The notes: a model not told the origin generated them from the letters alone. Shown: positions 33,786 through 42,646, numbered from the stretch's first letter. The stretch: 64,000 nucleotides of DNA from Bog-473 sp963838835 (GCA_963838835.1 CAWITA010000031.1:90511-154510); one strand, 5' to 3'. Numbers and translations are program-made.

Positions 33786-34697
33786 TCACTGCAGTTCGAG
33801 TATGAGCTTCTCGTGGACCTCAGCCTTCTCCAAGAGCCGATGAGCCTCAGCGGCTTCGGCCATGGGGAGGCGGCGCTGGCGACGGAGCACCAGTGCACCA
33901 GACGCAAGCAGCGCCATGGTCTGATCGACTGCTCCGGGAGCGCGGTCCGGTGTCGGCGCCGAGAGCACAACGCCTAACTCGGCAGCATGCTCATCGGCGA
34001 GAGTCATCACCCTTGCCGGTCCCCCCGCCAGGGAGATGGCATCTTTGAGCTCGCCTTTACCAGCGGCATCAAGCACCGCGTCCACCGACAGAGTGATCTC
34101 CCGGACTCGATCGGCCAGGCCAGCGCCGCAGCCGACAGGAACACCACCAAGCAGGCGTACAAGATCGTGGTCCCGCGGCGAGGCAGCGCCGATGACTGTG
34201 GCGCCCAGGGAAACGGCCAGCTGCGTGGCGATTACCCCGACCGAGCCCGCGGCACCGAGGACGAGCAATGTCTCGCCCTTGGCCACCCCGAGCTGCTTCA
34301 AGACGCCAACCGCGGCTTCCGCCGAAGCAGGCAAGGCAGCAGCATCACACCAGCTGACGTTTGGCGGCTTCGGCGTCCACGACGAGGCAAGGGCATACTC
34401 GCCGTAACCCCCGAGCTCGAGCAGGAGACTGGCGACTTGATCCCCCTCCCCTACTCTCGACACAGATGGTCCGACCGCATCGACGACACCGGCCACCTCG
34501 AATCCGAGAACCGCATCCGGCTCAAGCGGGAACACCCCCTCGAGGTCGCCACGTCGAAGCTTTGGATCGGTCGGACTCACCCCGGCGGCCTTGACCCGGA
34601 TACGTACTTGGCCGGGGCCGGGTACGGGCATCGGCACATCCCGCCAGACCAAGACCTCCGGTGGTCCGTACGACGTGAGCACCACAGCCTTTGGCAT
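33786..34697 (-). CDS. NADPH:quinone oxidoreductase (zinc-free MDR family)
   Basis: 303 aa from ATG 34697. 'MPKAVVLTSYGPPEVLVW' start, 'VPGPGQVRIRVKAAGVSPTDPKLRRG', 'VLGFEVAGVVDAVGPSV', and the nucleotide-binding 'LLVLGAAGSVGVIATQLAVSLGATVIG'. There are no zinc-binding Cys, as in quinone oxidoreductases. It is divergent from a MarR gene and has a perfect 26-bp inverted repeat 91-116 bp upstream of its start, so MarR control by an electrophile or quinone is likely. Confidence 0.92.
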   Translation of the reverse strand: MPKAVVLTSYGPPEVLVWRDVPMPVPGPGQVRIRVKAAGVSPTDPKLRRGDLEGVFPLEPDAVLGFEVAGVVDAVGPSVSRVGEGDQVASLLLELGGYGEYALASSWTPKPPNVSWCDAAALPASAEAAVGVLKQLGVAKGETLLVLGAAGSVGVIATQLAVSLGATVIGAASPRDHDLVRLLGGVPVGCGAGLADRVREITLSVDAVLDAAGKGELKDAISLAGGPARVMTLADEHAAELGVVLSAPTPDRAPGAVDQTMALLASGALVLRRQRRLPMAEAAEAHRLLEKAEVHEKLILELQ

Positions 34698-34787
34698 CGA
34701 CGATCTCCTCCAGGTGCAGGGTTTGCGCTGCTCGTGCGACCAGTCTGGTCGGCCAAAGCAGCGCACCTCTTGCGTGAGACGTCACCT

Positions 34788-34813
34788 ACATTAGGTGATC
34801 TATCACCTAATGT
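34788..34813. promoter_or_regulatory. MarR operator 1: perfect 12-2-12 inverted repeat
   Basis: Arms ACATTAGGTGAT and ATCACCTAATGT separated by CT. It lies in the spacer between the quinone oxidoreductase and marR-like genes. The inner motif TCACCTAA recurs at the marR start (34999-35006), and GTCACCTA occurs at 34781-34788, supporting one regulator for all. Confidence 0.7.
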
Positions 34814-34980
34814 CAACGCTAGGAACTCGCCATCGTTTTGAGCCTCTCTTTGCCTCGTGGCGCGAGGTAAAACAGCGGGCTCGGCCGACCGGCCATCCAA
34901 GTCAACGAAAGCGGATCGCTCCGGAGTTCCGGGATACGAGGGTCCCGCGGCTGATCACTCGTGATGGGGTGTCGGCCGTC

Positions 34981-35003
34981 TAAGCTGACGGTGATATGTC
35001 ACC
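34981..35003 (+). promoter_or_regulatory. marR-like promoter and operator overlapping the start codon
   Basis: TAAGCT at 34981-34986 is a good -10 hexamer nine bases before the ATG (34996). GGTGA-TATG-TCACC (34990-35003) is an inverted repeat enclosing that ATG and sharing TCACCTAA with the larger operator 200 bp away. This fits a nearly leaderless, autorepressed gene. Confidence 0.55.
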
Positions 35004-35514
35004 TAAGGGCCGGCCGGGCCGCGTACGAGCGGACAGTTGGCTGCGTCGTGACGAACTGCGTGCCTGGCTCGCCTTTATGCGGGTTCAGCAACGGCTTGGG
35101 TATGAGATGAACCGCCAGCTCCAGTCCGACAGCGACCTTTCACTTGCCGACTACGACGTTCTCAACGCCCTGAGCGGAGTGCCCAATCAGTGCATGCAGC
35201 TCGGCGCCTTAGCCGCCCAGATCGGCTGGGAGCGGAGCCGTCTGTCGCATCACGCCAGGCGAATGGAGAGCCGTGGTCTGATCCAGTGCAGCCTCGCGAG
35301 GCAGGATAGGCGGGCGACGGAAGTCAGGTTGAGTGCCAATGGCCGGCGAGCGATTGTCGGAGCCGCCCCCGGCCACGTCGACCTGGTCCGCCACCTGTTC
35401 TTTGGAGGACTGCCCAAAGAGATGCTGGCTCCATTGAGCGAGGCACTCGAGGCGATATACGACCACATCGTCGAGCACGGGACGCTTCCCGCCCCGACAT
35501 CCGAACCGGAATGA
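34996..35514 (+). CDS. MarR-family transcriptional regulator
   Basis: 172 aa. N-terminal helix 'AWLAFMRVQQRLGYEMNRQLQSDSDLSLADYDVLNALSG', winged helix 'MQLGALAAQIGWERSRLSHHARRMESRGLIQ', wing 'LARQDRRATEVRLSANGRRAI', and dimerisation helix 'APGHVDLVRHLFFGGLPKEML'. Likely regulates itself and the divergent quinone oxidoreductase through the two inverted repeats described here. No Cys sensor residue is obvious in the N-terminal helix. Confidence 0.92.
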   Translation: MSPKGRPGRVRADSWLRRDELRAWLAFMRVQQRLGYEMNRQLQSDSDLSLADYDVLNALSGVPNQCMQLGALAAQIGWERSRLSHHARRMESRGLIQCSLARQDRRATEVRLSANGRRAIVGAAPGHVDLVRHLFFGGLPKEMLAPLSEALEAIYDHIVEHGTLPAPTSEPE

Positions 35515-35984
35515 GGACGGAGAGGCGCGAAGACCCCCACCACAGCGAGAGGGCGTCTGGACTTCGACTCGATCGCACGACGCACCGGGTACGGGCTCGG
35601 TTCCACCTTGGCATTTCGTCGCTCCGTGGGCCACGCCAGCCCAATCTCGGATTGGTCCCTGGTTTCAACGAGTCCCTGGTTCCAGCGCTGCGAACCGCTC
35701 CCCGATCATCGCTGGCCCGTGATCGACCTTGGATGATGGTTTCGACTCCCGCACGGTGGTCTTGGAGTGACATTGTCCGAACACTCCGCTCCGGTAAAAG
35801 ACCAGCTCACGGCTACTCTTCCTGGCGGACTGATCGGCCTGGCTGCAGCGAACGCTGGCTTTCAAGTCGGAGCGGTGACCTCGAGTGCTTTGGCGGCCGC
35901 GACGCCGGATGTCGATTCGACGGGGGTGATTTCGTAGTAGTGGTGATAGCCGGCAACGGGCCGGCTGAACCAGAGGAGACCGCC
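35515..35984. other. intergenic, nothing recognised
   Basis: 470 bp before the second DGPF gene. The upstream frame stays open through it, but its translation is Arg/Ser-rich and unlike protein. A GAGGAGA (35973-35979) is the ribosome binding site of the next gene. Confidence 0.45.
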
Positions 35985-36347
35985 ATGAGCCAGTACTTGC
36001 TTGCCGTTCACCACGCCGGGACTGGTCCGGATCTGTCGCCGGAGGAGTTGCAGCAGTCGTTTCTCGACGTCGGCGCGTTCAACACCAAGTTGATGGACAC
36101 CGAAGCGTTCGTCTTTGCCGGCGGCTTGCTACCGGTGGAGTCGGCGACGGTGGTGCGCCAAGCCGGAGATGAGATCCTCGTCACCGACGGACCGTACGCG
36201 GAAACCAAGGAGCACCTGGGTGGGTTCTGGGTCATCGAGGCGCCTCACCTCGACGCTGCCCTCGCCTGGGCTCGCCAAGCCACGGTCGCTTGTCGGCTGG
36301 CGGTGGAGATCCGCCCGTTCGGCCAACCGGAGATCCCAGCCGAGTGA
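35985..36347 (+). CDS. YCII-related DGPF-domain protein (second copy)
   Basis: 120 aa from ATG 35985 after a good GAGGAGA. 'MSQYLLAVHHAGTGPDLSPEELQQSF', 'AGGLLPVESATVVRQAGDEILVTDGPYAETKEHLGGFWVIEAP', 'ALAWARQATVACRLAVEIRPFG'. The signature is DGPY here rather than DGPF. Its stop overlaps the start of the following ECF42 sigma gene (GTGA). Only distantly similar to the copy at 10.6 kb, so the two modules are not a recent duplication. Confidence 0.92.
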   Translation: MSQYLLAVHHAGTGPDLSPEELQQSFLDVGAFNTKLMDTEAFVFAGGLLPVESATVVRQAGDEILVTDGPYAETKEHLGGFWVIEAPHLDAALAWARQATVACRLAVEIRPFGQPEIPAE

Positions 36348-37570
36348 CCACTGACGTTGCAGCCGTCTTCCGCCGGGAGTACGGCCGGTGCGTCGCCAGC
36401 CTGATCCGCTTCCTCGGTGACATCGACGTCGCCGAGGAAGCGGTACAGGAGGCATTTGCCGTAGCCGTGGCGAAGTGGCCGGCCGAGGGTCAGCCGCCGA
36501 ACCCCGGCGCCTGGATCGTGACCACCGCCCGGAATCGTGCCGTCGACCGGCTGCGCCGTGAGTCGATCCGCCATGAACGCCATGCACAAAGCCACGAACT
36601 CTATGGACGAGTCGTCATCGAGCCGCCTTCGCTTGAAGAGGAGCCTGTGACCGACGACCGACTGCGCCTGATCTTCACCTGCTGCCACCCTGCCCTCAAC
36701 CGGCAGGCGCAGGTGGCGCTCACCCTTCGCCTGCTCGGCGGCCTTGAGACCCCAGAGATCGCCCGCGCCTTCCTCGTCCCCGAGCCGACCATGGCGCAGC
36801 GGATCGTTCGGGCCAAGCGCAAGATCAAAGGTGCCCGCATCCCCTACCGGGTACCGCTCGAGGCCGAGCTTCCCGATCGGCTCCAACCGGTCCTGGCCGT
36901 CATCTATCTGATCTTCAACGAGGGATACACCGCCACCACGGGAGATCTGATCCGCCTCGACCTCTGTGACGAAGCGGTCCGGCTGGCCCGCGTGCTCGCC
37001 CAGCTGATGCCCGACGAAGCGGAGGTGAACGGACTACTGGCGTTATTGCTCCTGCTGCACGCCCGTCGCGCCACCCGGGTTGCTGCTGACGGATCACTGG
37101 TCCGCCTCGCCGAGCAGGACCGGCGCCGGTGGGACGGCGATCTGATCGCCGAAGGCCAGGCCATCGTTGCAGCGTGCGTCCGGCGTAACCGTCCGGGGCC
37201 TTACCAAATCCAAGCTGCGATCAATGCGGTCCATTCGGTCGCTCCCACCATCGCCGAGACCGACTGGCACAGCATCCTGGTGCTGTACGACCAGCTCCAG
37301 GCCGTTGCACCGAATCCGATCGTCGTGCTGAACCGTGCTGTCGCCTTGGCCGAGGTGCGGGGTCCAGGTGCCGGGCTCGCCGTGCTCGACCACCTCGACC
37401 TCGGGACATACCACCTGTTCCACGCGGCCCGGGCCGACCTCTTGCAGCGGCTCGGACAGACCGGGGAGGCGGTCAGGGCGTACGAGGCCGCGCGAGCGAC
37501 GGCCACCAACCCGTTCGAGCAAGCATTCCTCGAGTCCCAGCTCGCCATCCTGCTCTCGTCCACGCAGTGA
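36344..37570 (+). CDS. ECF sigma factor, ECF42 type (second copy)
   Basis: 408 aa from GTG 36344. Region 2 'CVASLIRFLGDIDVAEEAVQEAFAVAVAKWP' with 'WIVTTARNRAVDRLRRES', region 4 'LTLRLLGGLETPEIARAFLVPEPTMAQRIVRAKRKIKGA', then the TPR-like domain starting 'LAVIYLIFNEGYTATTG' to 'AYEAARATATNPFEQAFLESQLAIL'. Translationally coupled to the DGPF gene upstream by a 4-base overlap, the conserved order of this group. It lacks the Gly-Ser and Ala-Ala-Pro repeats of the 9.3-kb copy. Confidence 0.93.
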   Translation: MTTDVAAVFRREYGRCVASLIRFLGDIDVAEEAVQEAFAVAVAKWPAEGQPPNPGAWIVTTARNRAVDRLRRESIRHERHAQSHELYGRVVIEPPSLEEEPVTDDRLRLIFTCCHPALNRQAQVALTLRLLGGLETPEIARAFLVPEPTMAQRIVRAKRKIKGARIPYRVPLEAELPDRLQPVLAVIYLIFNEGYTATTGDLIRLDLCDEAVRLARVLAQLMPDEAEVNGLLALLLLLHARRATRVAADGSLVRLAEQDRRRWDGDLIAEGQAIVAACVRRNRPGPYQIQAAINAVHSVAPTIAETDWHSILVLYDQLQAVAPNPIVVLNRAVALAEVRGPGAGLAVLDHLDLGTYHLFHAARADLLQRLGQTGEAVRAYEAARATATNPFEQAFLESQLAILLSSTQ

Positions 37571-37867
37571 CGGCGGTCAGAAAATCTCCAGAAATTAGAC
37601 TGTGCAAATTTCGTGGGCGCTGCGGACTCGAAGCCACGACCTCAGCGGTCTGAAGGTGAGGTCAGCACGGATTCTGACCTGGGGTCGGACCAAGGCGACC
37701 GATAGACAGCCACGACTACGGCGTCACACGACATCGGCCGTAGTCCCCCGTCAAAGCGTCTCGGGGCACGACTCGGGGCACGACTGAAGCGACCCACGTC
37801 AGCCTTCTGGGACTACAGTCCAACGTCGCCTGCCGCCTGAAATCTGTGAGGTGAGGAGTCGTATCTG
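37571..37867. other. intergenic with tRNA-like fragment
   Basis: 297 bp between the second ECF42 gene and the phosphoesterase. It holds the tRNA-like remnant described separately and a short tandem repeat (ACTCGGGGCACG type, 37759-37784). No ORF is convincing. Confidence 0.5.
37613..37660 (-). other. degenerate tRNA 3'-half-like sequence (possible att remnant)
   Basis: Read on the minus strand the segment gives CTTCAGACCGCTGAGGTCG, then TGGCTTCGAGTCCGC, then AGCGCCCACGA. It looks like an anticodon arm, variable loop, T-arm (TTCGAGT) and acceptor strand of a tRNA resembling tRNA-Val. The 5' half and D-arm are absent and the T stem pairs poorly, so it is not a working tRNA. Such fragments are left by integration at tRNA genes. 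Confidence 0.35.
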
Positions 37868-39472
37868 ATGTCAACGCTCGGTACGTCCCACGCCCTCGAC
37901 CATGTCGTGTTAGTTCTCTTCGAGAACCGCTCCTTCGACAATGTCCTCGGACACCTCTACGGCCCCGAGGACGGCAAGACCTTCGAGGGAGTAATCGGCA
38001 AGAACCTAAGCAACCCTATCCCCAGCTGGGCCGAGCACGGCGCTGACCGCAAGGACGTTCCCTACACGGTCGCCACCGATATGGACTCGCCTAATCCGGA
38101 CTCGGGCGAGGAGTACTTCCACACCAACACCCAGTTGTTCAACGTGATCGACGACCAGAACCGATTCAAGATAGGAGAGGCCGCCTCGGCGCCGTGGAAT
38201 GCTCCGGCTCCGGGAGCGACCCCGACGATGGATGGGTTCGTGACCGACTACATCTCGACGTTCACCGGCGAGATCGGCCGCCAGCCCACTTACGACGAGT
38301 ACGCCCACATCATGACTGGTTACACGCCAGAACAGCTCCCAGTGCTAAACGGTCTCGCCCAGGACTTTGGCGTCTTCGACCATTGGTTCTGCGAGGTCCC
38401 ATCGCAGACGTTTATGAACCGTTCGTTCTGGACTGCGGCCACCTCGTCGGGTGCGGTCGTGAACAGTCCGCTCAGGAAATGGTTCACGGAGAACGACGCC
38501 GAGACGATTTTTGAACGGCTAGAAGCCCGGGGCAAGACTTGGAAGGTCTACGTCATGGAGCCAATGCCGCTGTCGTTCACGGGGTTGATCCACTTCCCCC
38601 GGTTGAAGGACCGTCTGGCCACCCATTTCGTACCCTTTGCCGAGTTCGAGAGGGACGCGGCAGCGGGCACTCTCCCGAACTTCTCGCTGATCGAGCCGAA
38701 CATGATGGCCGGACACGGTGACTATCACCCGGCGATGGGCCGCGCGTTCTCAGACAAAGTGGACATTGAGGTCGACAGCCCATCCTCGACCCTCTCGGGC
38801 GAGGCGTTCTTGGAGCGGGTGTTCAACGCCTACCGCTCAGCCACCTCGGAGACCGGTGCCAACGTCTGGAACACCGCACTGTTGATCGGTTGGGACGAGC
38901 CCGGAGGCACCTACGATCACGTTCCTCCAGGACCGGTCCCGCCGCCTGACTCTTCGACACCCCCTGGCGAGTGCGGATTCACCTTCGAGCGCTCCGGGTA
39001 CCGGGTACCCGCAGTCATCGTGTCGCCCTGGGTCGAACCGGGATCGGTGTACAACGAGGAGTACAGACACACGTCCTTGATCGCCACATTGCGCAAGACT
39101 TGGGGGCTCGGTGAGGCCTTCACCGGACGGGATGCCTCGGCCCGCACGTTCGATCACGTCTTTTCACTCGCCACCCCCCGTGACCCCAAGACCTGGGCAA
39201 CCGTCAACTCGCTCCCCGTTCCTGCGTGGACCATGGACCCCGAGGTGGTGGGCAAGGGACTGGGCACCCTGGGCAAGGGCGTAGGCCCAGCCCTCATTGC
39301 CAAGGCCAGGGAGATGGAGGTGAAGCTCCCGGCTGAACTCAACGACCCTGGAACGGCGCTGACGCCCAGATTGGTCGTCGGCTTCCTCAGGGGCGTTGCC
39401 GGCCACTTCTTCCCGCTTCTGGCGGGTGACGATCACGCCGGTGCCGACAATTCAAGCATCCGGGAGATGTGA
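37868..39472 (+). CDS. phospholipase C / acid phosphatase family phosphoesterase
   Basis: 534 aa. The start 'LDHVVLVLFENRSFDNVLGHL' contains the catalytic ENRSFD motif of the PLC/AcpA phosphoesterases. Further family motifs are 'PVLNGLAQDFGVFDHWFCEVPSQTFMNR', 'FSLIEPNMMAGHGDYHP', 'LLIGWDEPGGTYDHVPPGP' and 'VSPWVEPGSVYNEEYRHTSLIATLRKTWGL'. These align with the metal ligands of the AcpA-like superfamily. I see no signal peptide, unlike mycobacterial PLCs with a Tat signal, so it may be cytosolic. Substrate could be phospholipid or phosphomonoester. Confidence 0.9.
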   Translation: MSTLGTSHALDHVVLVLFENRSFDNVLGHLYGPEDGKTFEGVIGKNLSNPIPSWAEHGADRKDVPYTVATDMDSPNPDSGEEYFHTNTQLFNVIDDQNRFKIGEAASAPWNAPAPGATPTMDGFVTDYISTFTGEIGRQPTYDEYAHIMTGYTPEQLPVLNGLAQDFGVFDHWFCEVPSQTFMNRSFWTAATSSGAVVNSPLRKWFTENDAETIFERLEARGKTWKVYVMEPMPLSFTGLIHFPRLKDRLATHFVPFAEFERDAAAGTLPNFSLIEPNMMAGHGDYHPAMGRAFSDKVDIEVDSPSSTLSGEAFLERVFNAYRSATSETGANVWNTALLIGWDEPGGTYDHVPPGPVPPPDSSTPPGECGFTFERSGYRVPAVIVSPWVEPGSVYNEEYRHTSLIATLRKTWGLGEAFTGRDASARTFDHVFSLATPRDPKTWATVNSLPVPAWTMDPEVVGKGLGTLGKGVGPALIAKAREMEVKLPAELNDPGTALTPRLVVGFLRGVAGHFFPLLAGDDHAGADNSSIREM

Positions 39473-39611
39473 TCCACCATGGCAGCCGGGTGGGGCGTCC
39501 CCATGATCAATCCGCTCGCCCGCCTCGAACACAACGTCATCGAGCGGATCTGGGCAGCGAACTGGGACATTCACTCCTCCAAGCGAATAGCGTCTGTCAC
39601 GGAGGTGCTCG

Positions 39612-39842
39612 ATGTCCTCAAAGGGGGATGTGCCCGGCACGGTTCAGACGTGGTTTTCGGAGGAGGGCTGGGGCGTGCTGGTCTCGCCAGAGGTTAATGG
39701 CACCGCCTTCGCTCATTTCTCCGTCGTGGACCTGCCGGGCTATGTAGACCTTCAGGACGGCCAGGCCGTCACGTTTCGGTACGTGACACCGGGTCAAGAC
39801 GGATGCGATCACCGAGCAACTTACGTAAAGCCAAAGCCCTAG
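39612..39842 (+). CDS. cold-shock-domain-like protein
   Basis: 76 aa with GGAGG eight bases before the ATG. 'GTVQTWFSEEGWGVLVSPEVNGTAFAHFSVVDLPGYVDLQDGQAVTFRYV' follows the cold-shock OB-fold order, with the RNP-1-like GWGVLVSP and RNP-2-like AFAHFS, and the loop lengths match CspA proteins. The aromatic set is partly changed, so it is a divergent member that probably binds single-stranded nucleic acid. Overlaps the end of an unrelated open frame (39479-39697) that I do not support as a gene. Confidence 0.75.
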   Translation: MSSKGDVPGTVQTWFSEEGWGVLVSPEVNGTAFAHFSVVDLPGYVDLQDGQAVTFRYVTPGQDGCDHRATYVKPKP

Positions 39843-39930
39843 TGCGCAGAGGTACCACCAGGCCTACCCAGTCCCGGCAGCGAACGGGGGCAGTGAGCCG
39901 TGAGATGGTTTCCCCTACTATTGCTGGGAC

Positions 39931-40466
39931 GTGGCTGGTCGCACTTTCGACCGGGTGACTTCGGCGCAGGCCTGGCACTGGCTCGACCTGCCTATCGCCA
40001 CCGCGACGGCGGCCTGTGTGCTGCGGCCGGAGGGCAGGCTTGGTCTGATCTGGAACGCGGGTTGTCAGCCCGATCATCTGGCCGATGCTCGCGAGGAGGT
40101 GTACGCGAGTGTCGTGCCGCGCGGCGGCCACCGTCTGTTCCGGGGGTATGCGGCCAATCGGTCATTCGACGTGAAGACCGGCCTCGGCTCGGAGATCGAC
40201 GCCGTCTTAGCGGTGCCCGACTTCGGTGCGCCGACAGAGACGTGGTTCCCATGGACGCGGCCTACCAGCAAGATGAGTGGCTGGACCCGCTTGTCTCACG
40301 GAGCGACCACGCCGCCCTCGAACCAGCGGTGCGAGACCGCCTGTTCGAAGCCATCGGCGCGGCCATCGACGATCAGGGCGGCTCGTTCGTCATGAACTTC
40401 GAGACCGTCCTGATCACCTCGACTCGGCTGGGGTGGCCCCGGGACCCGCGGTCAGGGGCACCATGA
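39931..40466 (+). pseudogene. class I SAM methyltransferase remnant
   Basis: The frame begins in mid-domain with 'TFDRVTSAQAWHWLDLPIATATAACVLRPEGRLGLIWN', typical of motifs IV-V of this methyltransferase type. At about 40262 it shifts by one base and continues 'QQDEWLDPLVSRSDHAALEPAVRDRLFEAIGAAIDDQGGSFVMNFETVLITSTR'. The N-terminal SAM-binding motif is absent upstream, so the gene is both truncated and frameshifted. Confidence 0.65.
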
Positions 40467-40596
40467 CACTGTTCCGGCGTGACTGGGACACTCTGAGGCG
40501 CGGTCTGAGTCAGGAGCAGCCCAGGCGGCGGGCCGAAGGATCGGGGTTTAGGTTGTTTGACGGATATGCCTTCACGGTCAGCGGTTACATTCTGAT

Positions 40597-40995
40597 GTGC
40601 CCCGATTTCATCATGTGAACCTCGGTGTTCCCGTCGGTGGGGCTGAGGCCGAGGAGACATTTCTGCTCGAAGTGCTGGGCTACCAGAGGGTGGCGCCACC
40701 CCCGGATCTGGCTGGACGCGCCCGCTGGTTCGAGGGAGAAGACGGCAAGCAAATCCACCTGAGTGAGGACCCCGACCACAGGCCGGCAGCCCGGGCTCAC
40801 GTGGCCGTTGAGCTCGGGGACGGGCTGGACGAACTTGAGGACAGGCTAAAGCGGGCTGGCCAAGAGTACTCGACCTTCGATGGCAACGACATGCGGGTCG
40901 TGTTTTGCGCCGACCCGGCCGGCAATCGTTGGGAACTGCGCGGCAGCCTCCCGCCTGAAGAGCACCTCCGTGGCGGTGTGCAAACGCGGACCTGA
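40597..40995 (+). CDS. VOC-family (glyoxalase/bleomycin-resistance) protein
   Basis: 132 aa from GTG 40597. 'RFHHVNLGVPVGGAEAEETFLLEVLGYQRVAPPPDLAGRARWFEGEDGKQIHLSEDP' then 'RAHVAVELGDGLDELEDRLKRAGQEY' and 'MRVVFCADPAGNRWELRG'. His in FHHVN, His in QIHLSE and the terminal Glu (RWELRG) match the VOC metal triad, so it may be an active metalloenzyme. Confidence 0.85.
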   Translation: MPRFHHVNLGVPVGGAEAEETFLLEVLGYQRVAPPPDLAGRARWFEGEDGKQIHLSEDPDHRPAARAHVAVELGDGLDELEDRLKRAGQEYSTFDGNDMRVVFCADPAGNRWELRGSLPPEEHLRGGVQTRT

Positions 40996-41317
40996 GCCGA
41001 ACAATGTCGGTGACGCGAAACCGGCAGCGTTCTGGGCCACCCCCACACTGGTTTGGAATCTTGGTCACTGCTTGAGCACAGCGACAAGGAGTTGCCGGGG
41101 CCGGTCCTCTTTACCCAATGGAAGCAGACCGAACTTAGCTACGTGATCGAGAAAGTCGGTATTCGTGAACCGATCCGAAGGGTGTACAAAGAGGTGCCGA
41201 GACAGCCAATCATGGTTGGCGACGTCATCGTCCTGCGAGAACAGCCGGCCCCCGACTTTAGAAACCTGGGGGTCACTTGTAGCCCGGCTATATGCCATCT
41301 GATGCCTCGGCGCCGTG
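40996..41317. other. intergenic with an unassigned open frame
   Basis: 322 bp. A frame at 41053-41280 reads 'LPGPVLFTQWKQTELSYVIE' then 'VYKEVPRQPIMVGDVIVLRE', which looks somewhat protein-like but has no recognised motif and runs into the antisense of the next gene. Possibly a gene fragment. Confidence 0.3.
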
Positions 41318-41959
41318 CTACCTCTCGGTTCCCTCTGAAAAGACCCACATCGGGTACCCCTGTCGAAGTACGTCGAGATGCATCGCCCAGTCACGGTCCG
41401 TCAGCACCTCGATGTTGCTGAGGATCACGTTGCTGCCCGTGTCTGTAAAGCCCCACGAGAACCCCACAAGAGGCACGACACGTCGAGCCTTCAACTGAGC
41501 GACTTCGTCAAGCGGAGTGGTTGCCAGAAAGCTGTGGGCCACCCACTCAAGGGGTTCCCTGACCGAACGCGACGGAGCGTCGAAGAGGATCGGGCGCTGC
41601 CCGTACCAGCAGTATGGCGAAGGGGCGTCGCCGAAAAGCCCGAAGGGGTCCAGCTCGAATCGCACACCACCGGATTCGTTGTCCGTGGAGCGAACAACTT
41701 GCACCCATCCGAACATTGAGCGGTAGCCGCGCGCAGGGTAATCGACGGTTGCGGTGCAGACAGGAAAGCCTTCCGCGACCGACCACCAACATCCGTAGAA
41801 CTCAGGATCGGTGTTCGGAATGCATTCGACGTGGACCATTCCGGCCTCACCACGCCAAGCAAACCCAGCGTCTAAGGGCTCGGCACCGGCACTCACGACG
41901 ACATTCTTCTCGAACACCGCCTCGGAGCGCACGGCCCGGTATTGCCCATGCTCAGTCAT
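41318..41959 (-). CDS. conserved hypothetical protein
   Basis: 213 aa from ATG 41959. Distinctive stretches are 'GFAWRGEAGMVHVECIPNTDPEFYGCWWSVAEG', 'EPLEWVAHSFLATTPLDEV' and 'RRVVPLVGFSWGFTDTGSNV'. These segments recur in actinobacterial hypothetical proteins in my memory, but I know no function. No signal peptide or membrane helix; probably a soluble beta-rich protein. The start region is divergent from the RidA gene, with about 160 bp between. Confidence 0.65.
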   Translation of the reverse strand: MTEHGQYRAVRSEAVFEKNVVVSAGAEPLDAGFAWRGEAGMVHVECIPNTDPEFYGCWWSVAEGFPVCTATVDYPARGYRSMFGWVQVVRSTDNESGGVRFELDPFGLFGDAPSPYCWYGQRPILFDAPSRSVREPLEWVAHSFLATTPLDEVAQLKARRVVPLVGFSWGFTDTGSNVILSNIEVLTDRDWAMHLDVLRQGYPMWVFSEGTER

Positions 41960-42117
41960 CCGCCGAAGAAGGCGCAAGGCAGGGCCTCGCTCCGGACGGC
42001 CGAGCCCTTCCCCGCTCGTGCCGACTGTCCCAGCTTCCCGGCGAACGTGGGCAGTCTGGTCGTACTGTGCCTGGGGGGCAACCGTGGCCGATGAACGGGA
42101 GGGCAGGTGGAATCCAA

Positions 42118-42543
42118 GTGACAGCGCAAGAGATTGAACCAGGTCGAAGAGATGTTGTCGTCCCACCCGACTGGAACGACTTCTACAAAGAGACCCGCAT
42201 TCCTGCCGCCGTATGGGCGGGTAACACGCTTCGGGTCTCAAGCCACGCTGGGGAGACACCGGACGACGTGTTCCCTAGTGACCCCGAAGAACAACTGAGA
42301 GGAGCCTTCCGCAACATCGCCTCCACTCTTGCCGAAGCAGGCGCCAGCTGGTCAGATGTTGTCGAAGTCAACTCGTACCATGTCGGCTTACGTAGCCACG
42401 CTGACTTCTTGCTACGCGTCGCCGCCGAGTTTCTGGACGCGCCCTATCCGGCCTGGACGCCGGTCGGCGTCACTGAACTTTGGCCCACTGATGCGGTTGT
42501 AGAAATCAGATGCGTCGCCGTAGTTGCCAATCGTGGTCAGTAG
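42118..42543 (+). CDS. RidA/YjgF-family protein
   Basis: 141 aa from GTG 42118, chosen for the AGGTGG seven bases upstream. 'VWAGNTLRVSSHAGETPDD' (the GNxLxxSG strand), 'DPEEQLRGAFRNIASTLAEAGASWSDVVEVNSYHVG', 'YPAWTPVGVTELWPTDAVVEIRCVAV'. The family hydrolyses reactive enamine/imine intermediates. The active-site Arg (EIRC) is present, so deaminase activity is plausible. Confidence 0.9.
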   Translation: MTAQEIEPGRRDVVVPPDWNDFYKETRIPAAVWAGNTLRVSSHAGETPDDVFPSDPEEQLRGAFRNIASTLAEAGASWSDVVEVNSYHVGLRSHADFLLRVAAEFLDAPYPAWTPVGVTELWPTDAVVEIRCVAVVANRGQ

Positions 42544-42646
42544 AGTGGTGCCGCTCCGGTCCCAGCCCATATGCGCTGCACGGTGACCCCCCGCACGGTG
42601 ACGCCGCTACCCGGAGCATCGATCTGGGTCGGGTCTTCGGTGATCC

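Noticed and set aside
39479..39697. 73-codon frame overlapping the cold-shock-like gene
   Set aside because: It overlaps by 86 bp a gene with a better ribosome binding site and a recognisable fold, and its C-terminal half is the off-frame reading of that gene.
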